This document shows positions 1 through 8,342 of a stretch of 46,432 bases of DNA, piece after piece. The translations under genes and the position numbers were made by a program. Each line of letters starts with the position of its first letter. The first letter of the stretch is position 1. The DNA comes from Alphaproteobacteria bacterium (GTDB taxonomy: Bacteria > Pseudomonadota > Alphaproteobacteria > JACZXZ01): NCBI GenBank assembly GCA_035625915.1, contig DASPOR010000050.1, forward strand, positions 1 to 46,432. Reading direction: 5' to 3'. The notes under the pieces are model-generated. The model searched no databases, was not told the DNA's origin, and saw only the letters and a program-made list of their open reading frames with translations.

Positions 1-54
1 ATTCCTCACATGGTGGCCATGCGAATAGGCTCGTTCCTTGAAGCGAAGGCCTAA
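1..54 (+). CDS. Possible 3' end of an upstream gene (partial)
   Basis: Frame 1 is open from the window edge and ends at TAA (52-54), giving 17 residues ending in MRIGSFLEAKA. The codon use looks ordinary for the region, but the stretch is far too short to identify a family. It may equally be a chance open frame. Positions 55-174 hold nothing I recognise. Confidence 0.25.
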   Translation: MPHMVAMRIGSFLEAKA

Positions 55-174
55 CCGCGCTTGACGGATTGTTCCTCTCGCGCGCAACTTTTTTCATCGC
101 GGATTAAATGCACCCCGATCGCCGAACAGCTTCGATGGATCGCTGCGAACGTTTGATCGCTTCACGTCGCAGCG

Positions 175-756
175 TCAGGCGCTCCCCGCTTTGCGCGCCT
201 CCAACGCCATGGCGATGAGTGAAGAGCCGCCGAACAACAAATCGATCCCGACGAGAAGACCTAGCGCCCACGCAAGCGTGCCGGGCCAGCCGGAGATGAT
301 GATGGCCGCGAGAACCAGATCGATCACACCGTTCACCATCATCCACTCCCATTTTCCTGACAGTTCGCGGCGATGGGCAAGGGCAAGAACGATAATCAGA
401 ATGCCATCGACGATGAAAAAAGCGATGAGCACGTAAGTCAAAGTGACCAAGCCTTGGAAGGGATTCCACAGCAATACGCCGCCGGCGATCACCGCGAGTA
501 TTGCCGATAGCAACGCCCAGCCGTATCCCGGCGCGCGTCGCGCTCTGACCGTGGCGACGAAACCCACGACACCCGCGATGAGGAACATCCATCCGAGGAA
601 GACGGTTGCGACGAGGCCCGCGATAGGTGGGACGATAATTGCGCACACCCCGAGCACGCTTAGAATGATTCCCTCGATCAGGAACAGCCGCCAATGCTCG
701 TGCATTGCTTTCGCCAGACCGGCCAGTCCGACGGGATTGTGCGATGGCATGCTCAT
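175..756 (-). CDS. HdeD family (DUF308) membrane protein
   Basis: A 193-residue integral membrane protein of the HdeD/DUF308 family. About six hydrophobic helices are visible, near residues 21-41, 43-66, 76-96, 101-125, 134-152 and 155-175. A short basic segment (RARRAPGYGW) lies between helices 2 and 3 and another (HRRELSGKWEW) between helices 4 and 5. The length is usual for the family. HdeD is linked to acid resistance in E. coli, but most bacterial members have no tested role, so only membrane location and family are firm. It stands alone, divergent from the MFS gene at 1111. The ATG at 756 directly precedes the hydrophobic core. Confidence 0.85.
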   Translation of the reverse strand: MSMPSHNPVGLAGLAKAMHEHWRLFLIEGIILSVLGVCAIIVPPIAGLVATVFLGWMFLIAGVVGFVATVRARRAPGYGWALLSAILAVIAGGVLLWNPFQGLVTLTYVLIAFFIVDGILIIVLALAHRRELSGKWEWMMVNGVIDLVLAAIIISGWPGTLAWALGLLVGIDLLFGGSSLIAMALEARKAGSA

Positions 757-1110
757 GCGCGCACCCCCACTATGATTTTAGCTAACACTATCACACTGGG
801 TGGCCGCGGCGAAGACCTCCCGTCTCGATGCTGCCGGCGAATCGTGCCACGTGCGCTGCCTGAGCGCCTAAGCTTGATCCCCTCGGGCGCGCGAATACGA
901 AACCGCGATGATTTTGCGCGAGGCTGCATTCCCCCGATTGCGGGATTTTCTTTTTGTCTATGGTCAAGCGGCGAACCACCGTAGACTACTGCGGATCAGA
1001 ACGTGGGCGCAGCTAGTGTGGCGAAAGGCGGACCGCCCCGCGATCGCATCGGTTGTTTGAAGGCTTATGGCGGACACTGATTTTCCCACCACGAACGTCG
1101 GGAGGATCAA
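757..1110. other. Intergenic region between divergent hdeD-like and MFS genes
   Basis: A 354-bp divergent intergenic region that must hold both promoters; I cannot place either with confidence. The only notable element is a 13-bp match (1013-1025, CTAGTGTGGCGAA) to the terminus of the dispersed hairpin repeat found at 33320 and 43709. No second arm is nearby. The MFS ribosome-binding site (GGGAGG) sits just before 1111. Confidence 0.5.
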
Positions 1111-2346
1111 ATGGCCCTCGCAGCATTGTCCGGTTGGACCAAGCAACAGAAGCTGGTTGTCGTCGCGGCATTTCTTGGCTGGAGCCTCGATGCCTTCGAC
1201 TTCTTCCTCATGGTGTTCGTCCTCAAGGACATCGCCCAGGATTTCGGCACCGACGTGGAGGCCGTATCCTATGCGCTGTTCCTGACTCTCGCGTCGCGCC
1301 CGGTCGGCGCATTCATCTTCGGGCGCGCGGCTGACCGGTGGGGGCGCCGCCCCGTGCTGATGGTCAACATCCTTCTGTATTCAATGCTTGGATTCGCGTC
1401 GGGCTTCTCGTCGAGCCTGACCATGCTGCTCGTGCTCCGTACCTTGTTCGGCGTGGCAATGGGTGGGGAGTGGGGTGTGGGATCGTCGTTGGCGATGGAG
1501 AGCATTCCGGTCGGGGCGCGCGGCGTCGTTTCGGGCCTGCTCCAGGCCGGCTATCCGAGTGGCTATTTGATTGCGTCTCTAGCCTTCTGGTTCCTCTTTC
1601 CCATCATCGGCTGGCGCGGCATGCTCATGCTGGGGGCGCTCCCAGCGCTCCTTGTGGTGTATATCCGCTCCTTCGTTCCGGAGTCGCCCGTGTGGACCGC
1701 GCATGCGGATACCCCGCACGAGCCTACGCTGACGACAGTCGCCAAGCATTGGAAGCTGGCGCTGTACTTGGTCGTGCTGATGACCGCGTTCAATTTCTTT
1801 AGCCACGGCTCACAGGACCTTTATCCAACTTTCCTGCGCGTCCAGCTAAAGTTCGACTCGGCGACCGTCGGGACGATTGCTGTCGTCTACAATATCGGCG
1901 CTATTTGCGGCGGCATCTTCTTCGGCAATCTCAGCGAGCGGATCGGACGGCGACGCGCCATTGTTATCGCTTCACTTCTGGCGCTGCCAGTCCTACCGCT
2001 GTGGGCGCTGTCGACAGACCCGGTGTTACTGGGGCTGGGCGCCTTCCTGATGCAGATTTGTGTCCAGGGGGCATGGGGTGTGATCCCGGCGCATCTCAAC
2101 GAACTTTCCCCACCCAGGGCGCGCGGAACATTTCCGGGTTTCGTCTATCAGCTTGGCAATCTTATCGCTTCGTACAATGCAACGCTCCAGTCCGGGATCG
2201 CCGAGCGTCACGGTAACGACTATAGCATGCCCTTGTTGCTGGTCGTCGGCGTCGTCGCCGTGGTCATCGCGGTCATAACCGGATTTGGGCTTGAAGCGCG
2301 AGGCGTCAGCTTCCACAAGCAAGCCAGCCCGGCACGCGCAACCTAG
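1111..2346 (+). CDS. MFS transporter, SHS (lactate/carboxylate) family
   Basis: A 411-residue major facilitator protein with about 12 membrane helices. The N-terminal GWSLDAFDFFLMVFVLKDIA is typical of the SHS (sialate/lactate:proton symporter) subfamily. MFS motif A is at residues 71-83 (GRAADRWGRRPVL), and a second copy-like loop (GNLSERIGRRRA) lies in the C-terminal half. SHS members import lactate, pyruvate or related carboxylates with protons, but the substrate cannot be read from sequence. The ATG at 1111 follows GGGAGG at good spacing. It is a single-gene unit, convergent with the DUF3829 gene. Aromatic-acid or sialic-acid transport is a less likely alternative. Confidence 0.82.
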   Translation: MALAALSGWTKQQKLVVVAAFLGWSLDAFDFFLMVFVLKDIAQDFGTDVEAVSYALFLTLASRPVGAFIFGRAADRWGRRPVLMVNILLYSMLGFASGFSSSLTMLLVLRTLFGVAMGGEWGVGSSLAMESIPVGARGVVSGLLQAGYPSGYLIASLAFWFLFPIIGWRGMLMLGALPALLVVYIRSFVPESPVWTAHADTPHEPTLTTVAKHWKLALYLVVLMTAFNFFSHGSQDLYPTFLRVQLKFDSATVGTIAVVYNIGAICGGIFFGNLSERIGRRRAIVIASLLALPVLPLWALSTDPVLLGLGAFLMQICVQGAWGVIPAHLNELSPPRARGTFPGFVYQLGNLIASYNATLQSGIAERHGNDYSMPLLLVVGVVAVVIAVITGFGLEARGVSFHKQASPARAT

Positions 2347-2402
2347 CGACCACGATCCGCGCGTCGCAATGGGACCGCCCTCGCCAAATCGTCTCCTGTT
2401 TG

Positions 2403-3383
2403 CTATTCCTGCGCCTCGTAATTGTTATAGGCGTCTACAAGACCGTTATACGAGACGACGAGGGATTGAAAGTTCGTCTCCAGATTGGCCGGCGAATTTT
2501 TCTCATCCAGCTTTACGCGCAGGTCGTTGGCCTGTTTCAGGTAGTAGCCGGCTGTGGCGCTGATCCAGATCCAGCCTGGCAATTTTGCGCCTGACTTTAC
2601 CTTCGCTTCGTCGGCATGGGCCGACGCATATGCGCTCGCATCCTCGAATGCAGCCTGTAGCGGTGCGACGGCGCTGCCAACCTTGTCCCGCGAGATCGTG
2701 CCGCTCTCCGCCATTGCCTCGATCGCGTCCAGCGTTTTGCGCGCCTCGATCATGTAATGGAGCGTATGCCACGCGAAGCCCTTGCCTTCATGGGCCTCGA
2801 TTGTGGCGAGCGCACGGTCGTGAATGCCATTCGCCTCCCGCTCCCCCGCCTTATGAATGTCGGCGGAAAGGCCCTCGAGTTTTGCGATCAGAGGTGCGAG
2901 CTGATCGTCGAGCGCCTTGCCCTTCGCCCAGCTGTCGTTTCTATAGCCCTGCTGTCGGTAATAGGCATCGGCCTGAATCGAGAGGGGGGCAAACGCACGA
3001 ATCGTTGCTGCATATTCGGCCGTCATCCGGTCAATATCGTCGATTTTGGGCGATTGCTTAGCGATCATTTCGAAATCGCTTGCGCATTCGAGCGACATCT
3101 TGTGGCCACGGTCGATATTTTCGAACCCCATTTTGAATGAGGCACTGCTTTCGCTCGGGTTCTTTTTTATATCGTTGAGCAGCCGCCCGTATTCTTGAAA
3201 AGCTTCCTGTAGATTCTTGTCCGACCCGTTTATGCAATCGATGATGGGGGTCAATTTTCTTTCGAGGGCCTCATCGTCCGCGTCGTTGGCGCGCGCCGAT
3301 CCCCGCAGGAATCCACAGCCAACCCCGAGCCAAACAATGGTCGCGACAAGCGCGAAGGTGAGGGGGCGAAAGGATTTCAGCAT
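2403..3383 (-). CDS. DUF3829 (YiiG-like) exported protein
   Basis: A 326-residue protein with an N-terminal signal (hydrophobic residues about 9-24). Two processing routes are possible: a lipobox-like LGVGC at residues 19-23, or signal peptidase I cleavage after SARA near residue 32. The mature part is a long helical domain resembling DUF3829, which includes E. coli lipoprotein YiiG. No catalytic motif is visible and the family function is unknown. It should lie in the periplasm or be lipid-anchored. It is monocistronic, with a 17-bp palindrome about 50 bp upstream of the ATG. Confidence 0.7.
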   Translation of the reverse strand: MLKSFRPLTFALVATIVWLGVGCGFLRGSARANDADDEALERKLTPIIDCINGSDKNLQEAFQEYGRLLNDIKKNPSESSASFKMGFENIDRGHKMSLECASDFEMIAKQSPKIDDIDRMTAEYAATIRAFAPLSIQADAYYRQQGYRNDSWAKGKALDDQLAPLIAKLEGLSADIHKAGEREANGIHDRALATIEAHEGKGFAWHTLHYMIEARKTLDAIEAMAESGTISRDKVGSAVAPLQAAFEDASAYASAHADEAKVKSGAKLPGWIWISATAGYYLKQANDLRVKLDEKNSPANLETNFQSLVVSYNGLVDAYNNYEAQE

Positions 3384-3696
3384 CGCAGAGCCCGTCCCAC
3401 TCCATTCGAAGAACCAGATTCAAAGCAGGGCGCGCGAATTCAATTCGCGAGTGAGGCGGCGGGCAACTCAAGATATTGAAATTTCACAACAATTTTCTGC
3501 GATCATTTATCAATTCATCGTGTTAATACCGCCGTCGATGAATTCAGCGATCGAACGAGAGCGAGCCGACCCGGCGGTGAAATGCGGACGAGCCGAAAGG
3601 AAGAGGCGGCGCATGCCATTCGGGCTGAAGTTGCCGGCGGCCGCTTTTAGGAACTTAAAAGCCACGCAAGCTGAATCTCTATTCGGCGAAGCTGCC
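3384..3696. promoter_or_regulatory. Intergenic region with palindrome at 3433-3449
   Basis: A 313-bp gap between two minus-strand genes. It carries a perfect palindrome with 8-bp arms CGCGAATT / AATTCGCG around one base (3433-3449), placed about 50-65 bp upstream of the DUF3829 ATG, where an operator could lie. The segment 3470-3540 is AT-richer than the surroundings and may hold the promoter. No coding frame here is convincing. Confidence 0.4.
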
Positions 3697-4134
3697 CTAC
3701 TTATCGAAGGTTGTCAGCGTTTCCCCGGTGTCGGCCACAAATACGGCAAGAAGGCTTGCTGGCTCCGTCTCACTTGCATTCTCGCTGACAAGATGCTCGC
3801 TTCCCGGCGGTTCGAAGAACGCTTCGCCGGCGACATATACCCTGCTCGGCCCGGTCGCGGAGTTCTCGGACCGAATTGCACCCCTCAGGACATAGGCGAA
3901 AACGCTTCCGGCATGGTGATGCTTTTCCGATTTTCCGCCCGGCGCGTAACTCACGACCACAGCGGTGAGGGTCTTGCCCGGCACATTCGGGAGCATTTGC
4001 GTGAAGACCGGCTTGACCATGGCGCCGGCGTCCTCGCCCGTCGCGTTCAGCCCGAGCACAACACTGAGCACACAGGCCGAAAGCATGATCGAGCCTGGAA
4101 CGATCCAGTAGCGTGTTGTGAATAAAGTGCGCAT
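3697..4134 (-). CDS. Cupin-domain protein, membrane-anchored or exported
   Basis: A 145-residue single-cupin protein. Residues about 10-30 form a hydrophobic signal or anchor containing LSAC, a good lipobox, so it may be a lipoprotein. Cupin motif 1 is seen as PGGKSEKHHHAGSVFAYVLRG, with the His cluster able to bind a metal; motif 2 is PPGSEHLVSENAS. Small exported cupins of this kind are common in Proteobacteria, and their substrates are mostly unknown. The gene stands alone between the DUF3829 gene and the divergent ridA at 4285. Confidence 0.78.
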   Translation of the reverse strand: MRTLFTTRYWIVPGSIMLSACVLSVVLGLNATGEDAGAMVKPVFTQMLPNVPGKTLTAVVVSYAPGGKSEKHHHAGSVFAYVLRGAIRSENSATGPSRVYVAGEAFFEPPGSEHLVSENASETEPASLLAVFVADTGETLTTFDK

Positions 4135-4284
4135 TGCGCGGGCTCCCTCTCAAGGATGTGGCTCAAGATCGGCCCTTCAACGAGTCAATGACTTCGCAGA
4201 TCGCCGAAATGTGCGGGTCATGAGTTGACTGCTTCAAACATATGATATTCGATCGTCAGTCAGCAGGCGAGCCGGGGCGGGATC

Positions 4285-4683
4285 ATGGCCACCGAAACCT
4301 TGTTTCATCGTTTCCTGCGAGGACGCGAGATCGATTTTCCCTACAGTCATGCCGTCGAGGGCGGCGGCTTCGTATTCGTCGCCGGTCAAGTCGCAAACGA
4401 TCCGCCGAACGAGCACCGGGCCTTGCCGGACGACATCGAAGGACAAACCCGGCTGGTCATGGAAAATCTCGCCTACGTTCTCACGCCGCTCGCCCTCGAT
4501 TTCTCGCACCTTGTCGCGACGCGGGTATTCCTCACGAACTTTGCGCAGGATTTCGAGCGAATGAACGCGGTCTACCGAACCTATTTTCTAAAGGATTGCC
4601 TGCCTGCAAGAACATGCATCGGGGTCACTGCTTTGGCGAGCGGGGCCCGCGTCGAAATCGACGCCATCGCGCGCCGCCCTTAG
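4285..4683 (+). CDS. RidA family (YjgF/YER057c/UK114) protein
   Basis: A 132-residue RidA-superfamily protein. The C-terminal motif has the conserved Arg of PARTCIGV and the Glu of VEIDAIA that carry out enamine/imine hydrolysis in archetypal RidA. Those residues suggest a true deaminase that removes reactive 2-aminoacrylate-type intermediates, although the superfamily has many subgroups and this one has a slightly long N-terminus. The ATG at 4285 follows a GGGGCGGGAT stretch. It is divergent from the cupin gene and convergent with the diguanylate cyclase. A second RidA lies at 9964. Confidence 0.85.
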   Translation: MATETLFHRFLRGREIDFPYSHAVEGGGFVFVAGQVANDPPNEHRALPDDIEGQTRLVMENLAYVLTPLALDFSHLVATRVFLTNFAQDFERMNAVYRTYFLKDCLPARTCIGVTALASGARVEIDAIARRP

Positions 4684-4756
4684 GGTCGAGATCGCGATCA
4701 TCGCGATTGAGGCTGCCGATTTGCGGGTAAAACTACCGAAATTGAGCTTCGTTGCG

Positions 4757-5827
4757 TCAACTGCGCGAGGCCAGTGCTTCTGTTCCGAAGTTGTCTACGG
4801 GTTCGCACGCCACGGAGACACGATCGCGACCGTCGCGTTTTGCCGCGTATAGGGCCTCATCGGCACGCCCCACGAAATTCGCCAGCCGCTCGCCAAGACG
4901 ATACTGGGCAACGCCGATCGAAAGTGTCAGGATTCCGAAATCCTCACCCGTGATCTTTCGGACGATATGCTTCGTCGCGACGTTGGCGCGAATCTGGCCG
5001 GCGAGCGTCGCCGCGTCCTCGAGGTACGTGTTCGGCAGGATGACCGTGAATTCCTCCCCGCCATAGCGGGCCGGAAGATCCTGTCCCTTGACTGACCGTA
5101 CGAGTGTCCGTGCCACGACTTTGAGGACTTCGTCGCCGACCTGATGGCCGAAGCGGTCGTTGAAAGTCTTGAAATGATCGATATCGAGCATGAGTAGCGA
5201 AAGCGGCTCACCGGTGCTGAACGAATGACTCGCGGCCTCGCGCAACGTGTCGTCGAAGCATTTTCGGTTGGCGATCTTGGTGAGGGGGTCGTTCAGCGCC
5301 TCCTTGCGGACGTTCACGAGATCCTCGCGCAGAGCCGTCATCTCGTCCGATGCGCGGCTCAGCCGAGATTCCAGATCCTTGTTTCGCTCGACCATTCGCC
5401 CCGTTTCCGCCACCAGTTCGCCGACGAGGATGCGCAGATGTTCGGGCTGGTCGTTCCGTTCGAGGGAGTCATTGAAGTTTCCGAGAGTACTTCCGTACTG
5501 CTCGATATCTTGGCCCGCTTCGCCGAGGAGGGCCTTGATCCGTTCGGCGAGTTCCCCGAAGCATAGGGCGGCGTTGTGAACCGCGCGTTCCTGCCGGTCG
5601 ACGCCGAAATAGCGCTCATGGAACTGTTCGAGAATTGCCGCCGTAAAGCCTTGCCCGTCCTTCTCCACGCGATCGATGGCCTGGGCAAGATCGGGGTGTG
5701 TCCCCTCGAAATAGCCGAAGAAAAGCCGATAATTCCGTGGAAGCGGGGGAACGGCGAGTTTGGCCATCCAGGCCAATGCTGCCTCGGCAAATTCGCGTGT
5801 GCGCGCTTGATCCTCGTCAAGTTGCAT
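4757..5827 (-). CDS. GGDEF-domain diguanylate cyclase
   Basis: A 356-residue soluble protein with a helical N-terminal sensory or dimerisation region (1-175, coiled-coil-like around 140-175) and a GGDEF domain (about 178-340). The active site is GGEEF at 256-260, with DIDHFK at 215-220, so it should make c-di-GMP from two GTP. The usual inhibitory RxxD site five residues upstream is KGQD (247-250), lacking the Arg. I chose the ATG at 5827 because AGGAG lies 7 nt before it; an in-frame ATG at 5974 would add 49 residues of poor quality. There is no membrane segment. It is convergent with ridA. Confidence 0.88.
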   Translation of the reverse strand: MQLDEDQARTREFAEAALAWMAKLAVPPLPRNYRLFFGYFEGTHPDLAQAIDRVEKDGQGFTAAILEQFHERYFGVDRQERAVHNAALCFGELAERIKALLGEAGQDIEQYGSTLGNFNDSLERNDQPEHLRILVGELVAETGRMVERNKDLESRLSRASDEMTALREDLVNVRKEALNDPLTKIANRKCFDDTLREAASHSFSTGEPLSLLMLDIDHFKTFNDRFGHQVGDEVLKVVARTLVRSVKGQDLPARYGGEEFTVILPNTYLEDAATLAGQIRANVATKHIVRKITGEDFGILTLSIGVAQYRLGERLANFVGRADEALYAAKRDGRDRVSVACEPVDNFGTEALASRS

Positions 5828-6020
5828 CCTTGCACTCCTGGACACGAGCCGGGAGCCTTGCCGGCAAATGCGCTGGCCTGTGCGGTCGCTTGTCCAATAC
5901 AAGAGCTTGGTTAACGATGGACTAAATCGTGGTTGGGCCGGGTCAACTCCTTGGCTCGACCCGGGTGGTGGCATCCTGCCAAGCTGAGACGAATGAGGTC
6001 AAAGGTGTGCGATTTGGCTT

Positions 6021-7847
6021 CTATTTCGCTGCCCCACCTTTGGTGACGCGGCCATCGCCGAGGAGCCGCCGAAAGGTCACGGCGCGGGCAATGCCCTTCA
6101 GTTGCGCGATCTCGGTGGTCACGGGCCGATCGCCAAGGAGGGCTGAGACCGCCGGGTCTGCCGAAAGGCGTTCAGAGAGCACGACGTCCCCACCCTGACT
6201 CTGGCCTTGGAGGCGCGCGGCGATATTCACGGTCGAACCGAAATAGTCCAAGCGCTCGTTCATCGTTACCGCGATGCAGGCACCGCCATGCAGGCCGATC
6301 TTGATCGTTATCGCCTCGCCGCCGTGGTTCGCGTTGAAGCGGGTTACTTGGCCTTGGATATCGAGTGCGGTGCGAACGGCGTCGGCCGGTTCACTGAACG
6401 CCGCCATGACGGCGTCGCCGATTGTCTTGACGATTGCGCCATTGTTCCGACGCACGGCATCGGCGAGAAAGTCGAAATGATCGCGCACCAGCCGATAGGC
6501 TTGCCCATCTCCGACACGTTCGTAGAGCGATGTCGAACTCGCTAGGTCGGTGAACATGAGCGTCACGTTATCGATTTCGACGTGCTCGGCCGGCCGCAGC
6601 GCCTGTTCTGGTAAAAGATCGCGAAAGGCCTGCATTGTTGTTGCACGATGCGCCGTCAGCGCTTCCGCGACCCATGCGCGACTCTCGATCACAAAGGCGA
6701 TCTCGCGCCCGCTTCGATTGACAAGGTGAAGCGTCTCGGGAGGCGCTGGACCGCCGAGCGATATTCGATCGTCTTCGACGATGAAGGTGGGGAATCCGTC
6801 GCCGGGGAAATCGACGTCGACTTCGCCGCCGGGCGCAAGCGTGCGCAGTCGGTAGGGCCCCGGGGCAAGTGTGGCCGCAAGCCCACGCTCTTCGCCAGGC
6901 TCCAAGATCTGCTGCACCACGACGTGGGGAGTCGTGTGCGGGCCGCTCAAGCAAAACTCGCCCGACGAAAGATCGCGGACGGTCGGCGACGGTCGAAAGC
7001 TCAACTCGACGTTCTTGGAGAAATTCGCATCGAAGACGATATTGCAGGACGGGCAGTGCGCCTGGTTCGGCAATTGATCGAGGGTCGAGGTGGAACTCTT
7101 CGCTCCCCGACAGCGCGGGCAGAGCAAATCCCAGCTGAGCTTCAGTAGCCCGGCGCGCGTCGCCTCGAAGCACAATTCGACGACGAACCGCGGCTCGACG
7201 CCCCAATCGCGACCCAGCTTCAACGGCCGCATGTGAGCGAGGTCGACTTCCTGTGCATGCAGAAGGAAATCGCCAAGTCGTGCCGCGAGGCCGTGTCCGT
7301 AGATTGTCTTCTCGATCTCGGTGACCGTGGCGGCAACACGCTCCGCCGCACCCTGTGGAAGCCGGGGAGGCGCATATTCGAAAAGCGGGGCTTGATCGCC
7401 CGCGAGATGAGCGGTCGCCGACTTGATCAGCGCTTTGATCATGCGCCCGCCTTTTTCGAGAAATCCGAGCCTAAGAAGGAGCCAACCGACAATGCCGCCG
7501 GGTCGTGCCAGCAAGCTGTACGTGGCGACGGTGCCCCCACCGTCGCGGCGCAATTCGAAGATCGGCCCGAACGTCTTCAGGGGGCCATTGCGGAAAATTC
7601 GGGTTTGGCTGAAGTTCCGGTTCTGCACCCACTCATAGGGCCGATCGTCCCATTCGAATAGAACGCCCCCGACTTTCGCACTAGCCAGCCGCAAAATGTT
7701 GCCGTTTGCCTGCGGGATCTCCCGCACCTGATAGCTTGGAAGGCCAGCAGCTTCGTTGAAACGGGCCGTGTCGGAAAATATCGGCCAAATCTTCTCCGGT
7801 GGCTGATCGAATCGCCACTCCCATGTCAACCGCTTGACACCCAGCAT
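6021..7847 (-). CDS. Class III adenylate/guanylate cyclase with SRPBCC and zinc-ribbon regions (DUF5939 type)
   Basis: A 608-residue multidomain protein. Residues about 5-150 look like an SRPBCC (START-like) ligand-binding fold. Residues 180-290 include a zinc-ribbon C243xxC246 with C265xxC268, as in DUF5939 proteins. The class III cyclase domain runs from about 428 to 600. Metal-binding Asp434 (FTDL) and Asp478 (KTIGDAV) are present, with the DYFGSTVNIAARL signature, so it is probably active and makes cAMP or cGMP. The ATG at 7847 follows GAAGG; an in-frame ATG at 7958 would only add low-complexity sequence. A CRP-like box lies about 155 bp upstream, suggesting feedback by its own product. 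Confidence 0.85.
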   Translation of the reverse strand: MLGVKRLTWEWRFDQPPEKIWPIFSDTARFNEAAGLPSYQVREIPQANGNILRLASAKVGGVLFEWDDRPYEWVQNRNFSQTRIFRNGPLKTFGPIFELRRDGGGTVATYSLLARPGGIVGWLLLRLGFLEKGGRMIKALIKSATAHLAGDQAPLFEYAPPRLPQGAAERVAATVTEIEKTIYGHGLAARLGDFLLHAQEVDLAHMRPLKLGRDWGVEPRFVVELCFEATRAGLLKLSWDLLCPRCRGAKSSTSTLDQLPNQAHCPSCNIVFDANFSKNVELSFRPSPTVRDLSSGEFCLSGPHTTPHVVVQQILEPGEERGLAATLAPGPYRLRTLAPGGEVDVDFPGDGFPTFIVEDDRISLGGPAPPETLHLVNRSGREIAFVIESRAWVAEALTAHRATTMQAFRDLLPEQALRPAEHVEIDNVTLMFTDLASSTSLYERVGDGQAYRLVRDHFDFLADAVRRNNGAIVKTIGDAVMAAFSEPADAVRTALDIQGQVTRFNANHGGEAITIKIGLHGGACIAVTMNERLDYFGSTVNIAARLQGQSQGGDVVLSERLSADPAVSALLGDRPVTTEIAQLKGIARAVTFRRLLGDGRVTKGGAAK

Positions 7848-8001
7848 CCAGTGTTGCCTTCGGACGACGTGGTTTTCACCTCGGCATTCTAACGCACCAA
7901 TGGGGCGCGGGACACGGGGGTGGCGAGCGGTCTGGACCAAAAAATGTCGGGCGCACATTCGGCCGCGAGCGCAGGATTCCTCGAGAAAATCCGTATAGCC
8001 A

Positions 8002-8017
8002 TGTGACGCATTTCACA
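8002..8017. promoter_or_regulatory. CRP-like box TGTGA-N6-TCACA
   Basis: The sequence TGTGACGCATTTCACA matches the Crp consensus halves perfectly, with 6-bp spacing. It lies between the divergent cyclase gene (ATG 7847, minus) and a small ORF (ATG 8107, plus). A TGCTATCC -10-like element at 8037-8044 would put the box near -40 of a plus-strand promoter, the class II activator position. That a Crp/Clr/CgrA-type regulator binds it is inference. Confidence 0.6.
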
Positions 8018-8106
8018 GCGACACGATCCATGCCGGTGCTATCCATCCCGCCATGATCGAAACGGGAATTGAACACATGTCGCATCCAAAGCGGCGGGAG
8101 GTCGAG

Positions 8107-8301
8107 ATGACGATGTTCGAGGGCGAGCCGAATCTGAGCGAGATGCTTTCCGACCCGATCGTGCTCGCCGTGATGAAAAGCGATGGCGTCGATCGTGCCT
8201 GCGTTGGAAAACTTCTGAAGAAAGCCGCTCAAGCTGCCAATGCGTCGCCGCATCGGGACAAGCCCTTGAAGTCCGCGCGCCGACCGCGCAAAGGCGCTTG
8301 A
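8107..8301 (+). CDS. Small conserved-looking protein, function unknown
   Basis: A 64-residue protein beginning MTMFEGEPNLSEMLSDPIV and ending in a Lys/Arg-rich tail. The core LSEMLSDPIVLAVMKSDGVD resembles short alphaproteobacterial hypothetical proteins of similar size, but I know no function. I chose ATG 8107 because GGGAGG precedes it by 6 nt; in-frame ATGs at 8053 and 8077 lack such a site. It is downstream of the CRP-like box, so it may be the gene regulated from there. The basic tail could contact nucleic acid. Confidence 0.6.
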   Translation: MTMFEGEPNLSEMLSDPIVLAVMKSDGVDRACVGKLLKKAAQAANASPHRDKPLKSARRPRKGA

Positions 8302-8342
8302 TTCTAGAAATCGGCTGGGCGCCGCACCTGATTCACGCTACT

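Noticed and set aside
3217..4125. A 302-codon plus-strand frame across two minus-strand genes and the gap
   Set aside because: It spans the cupin and DUF3829 genes in antisense and has no recognisable domain.
4225..4237. FNR-like TTGACTGCTTCAA before the first ridA
   Set aside because: The spacing is 5 rather than 6 bases between TTGA and TCAA, giving a 13-bp instead of a 14-bp site.
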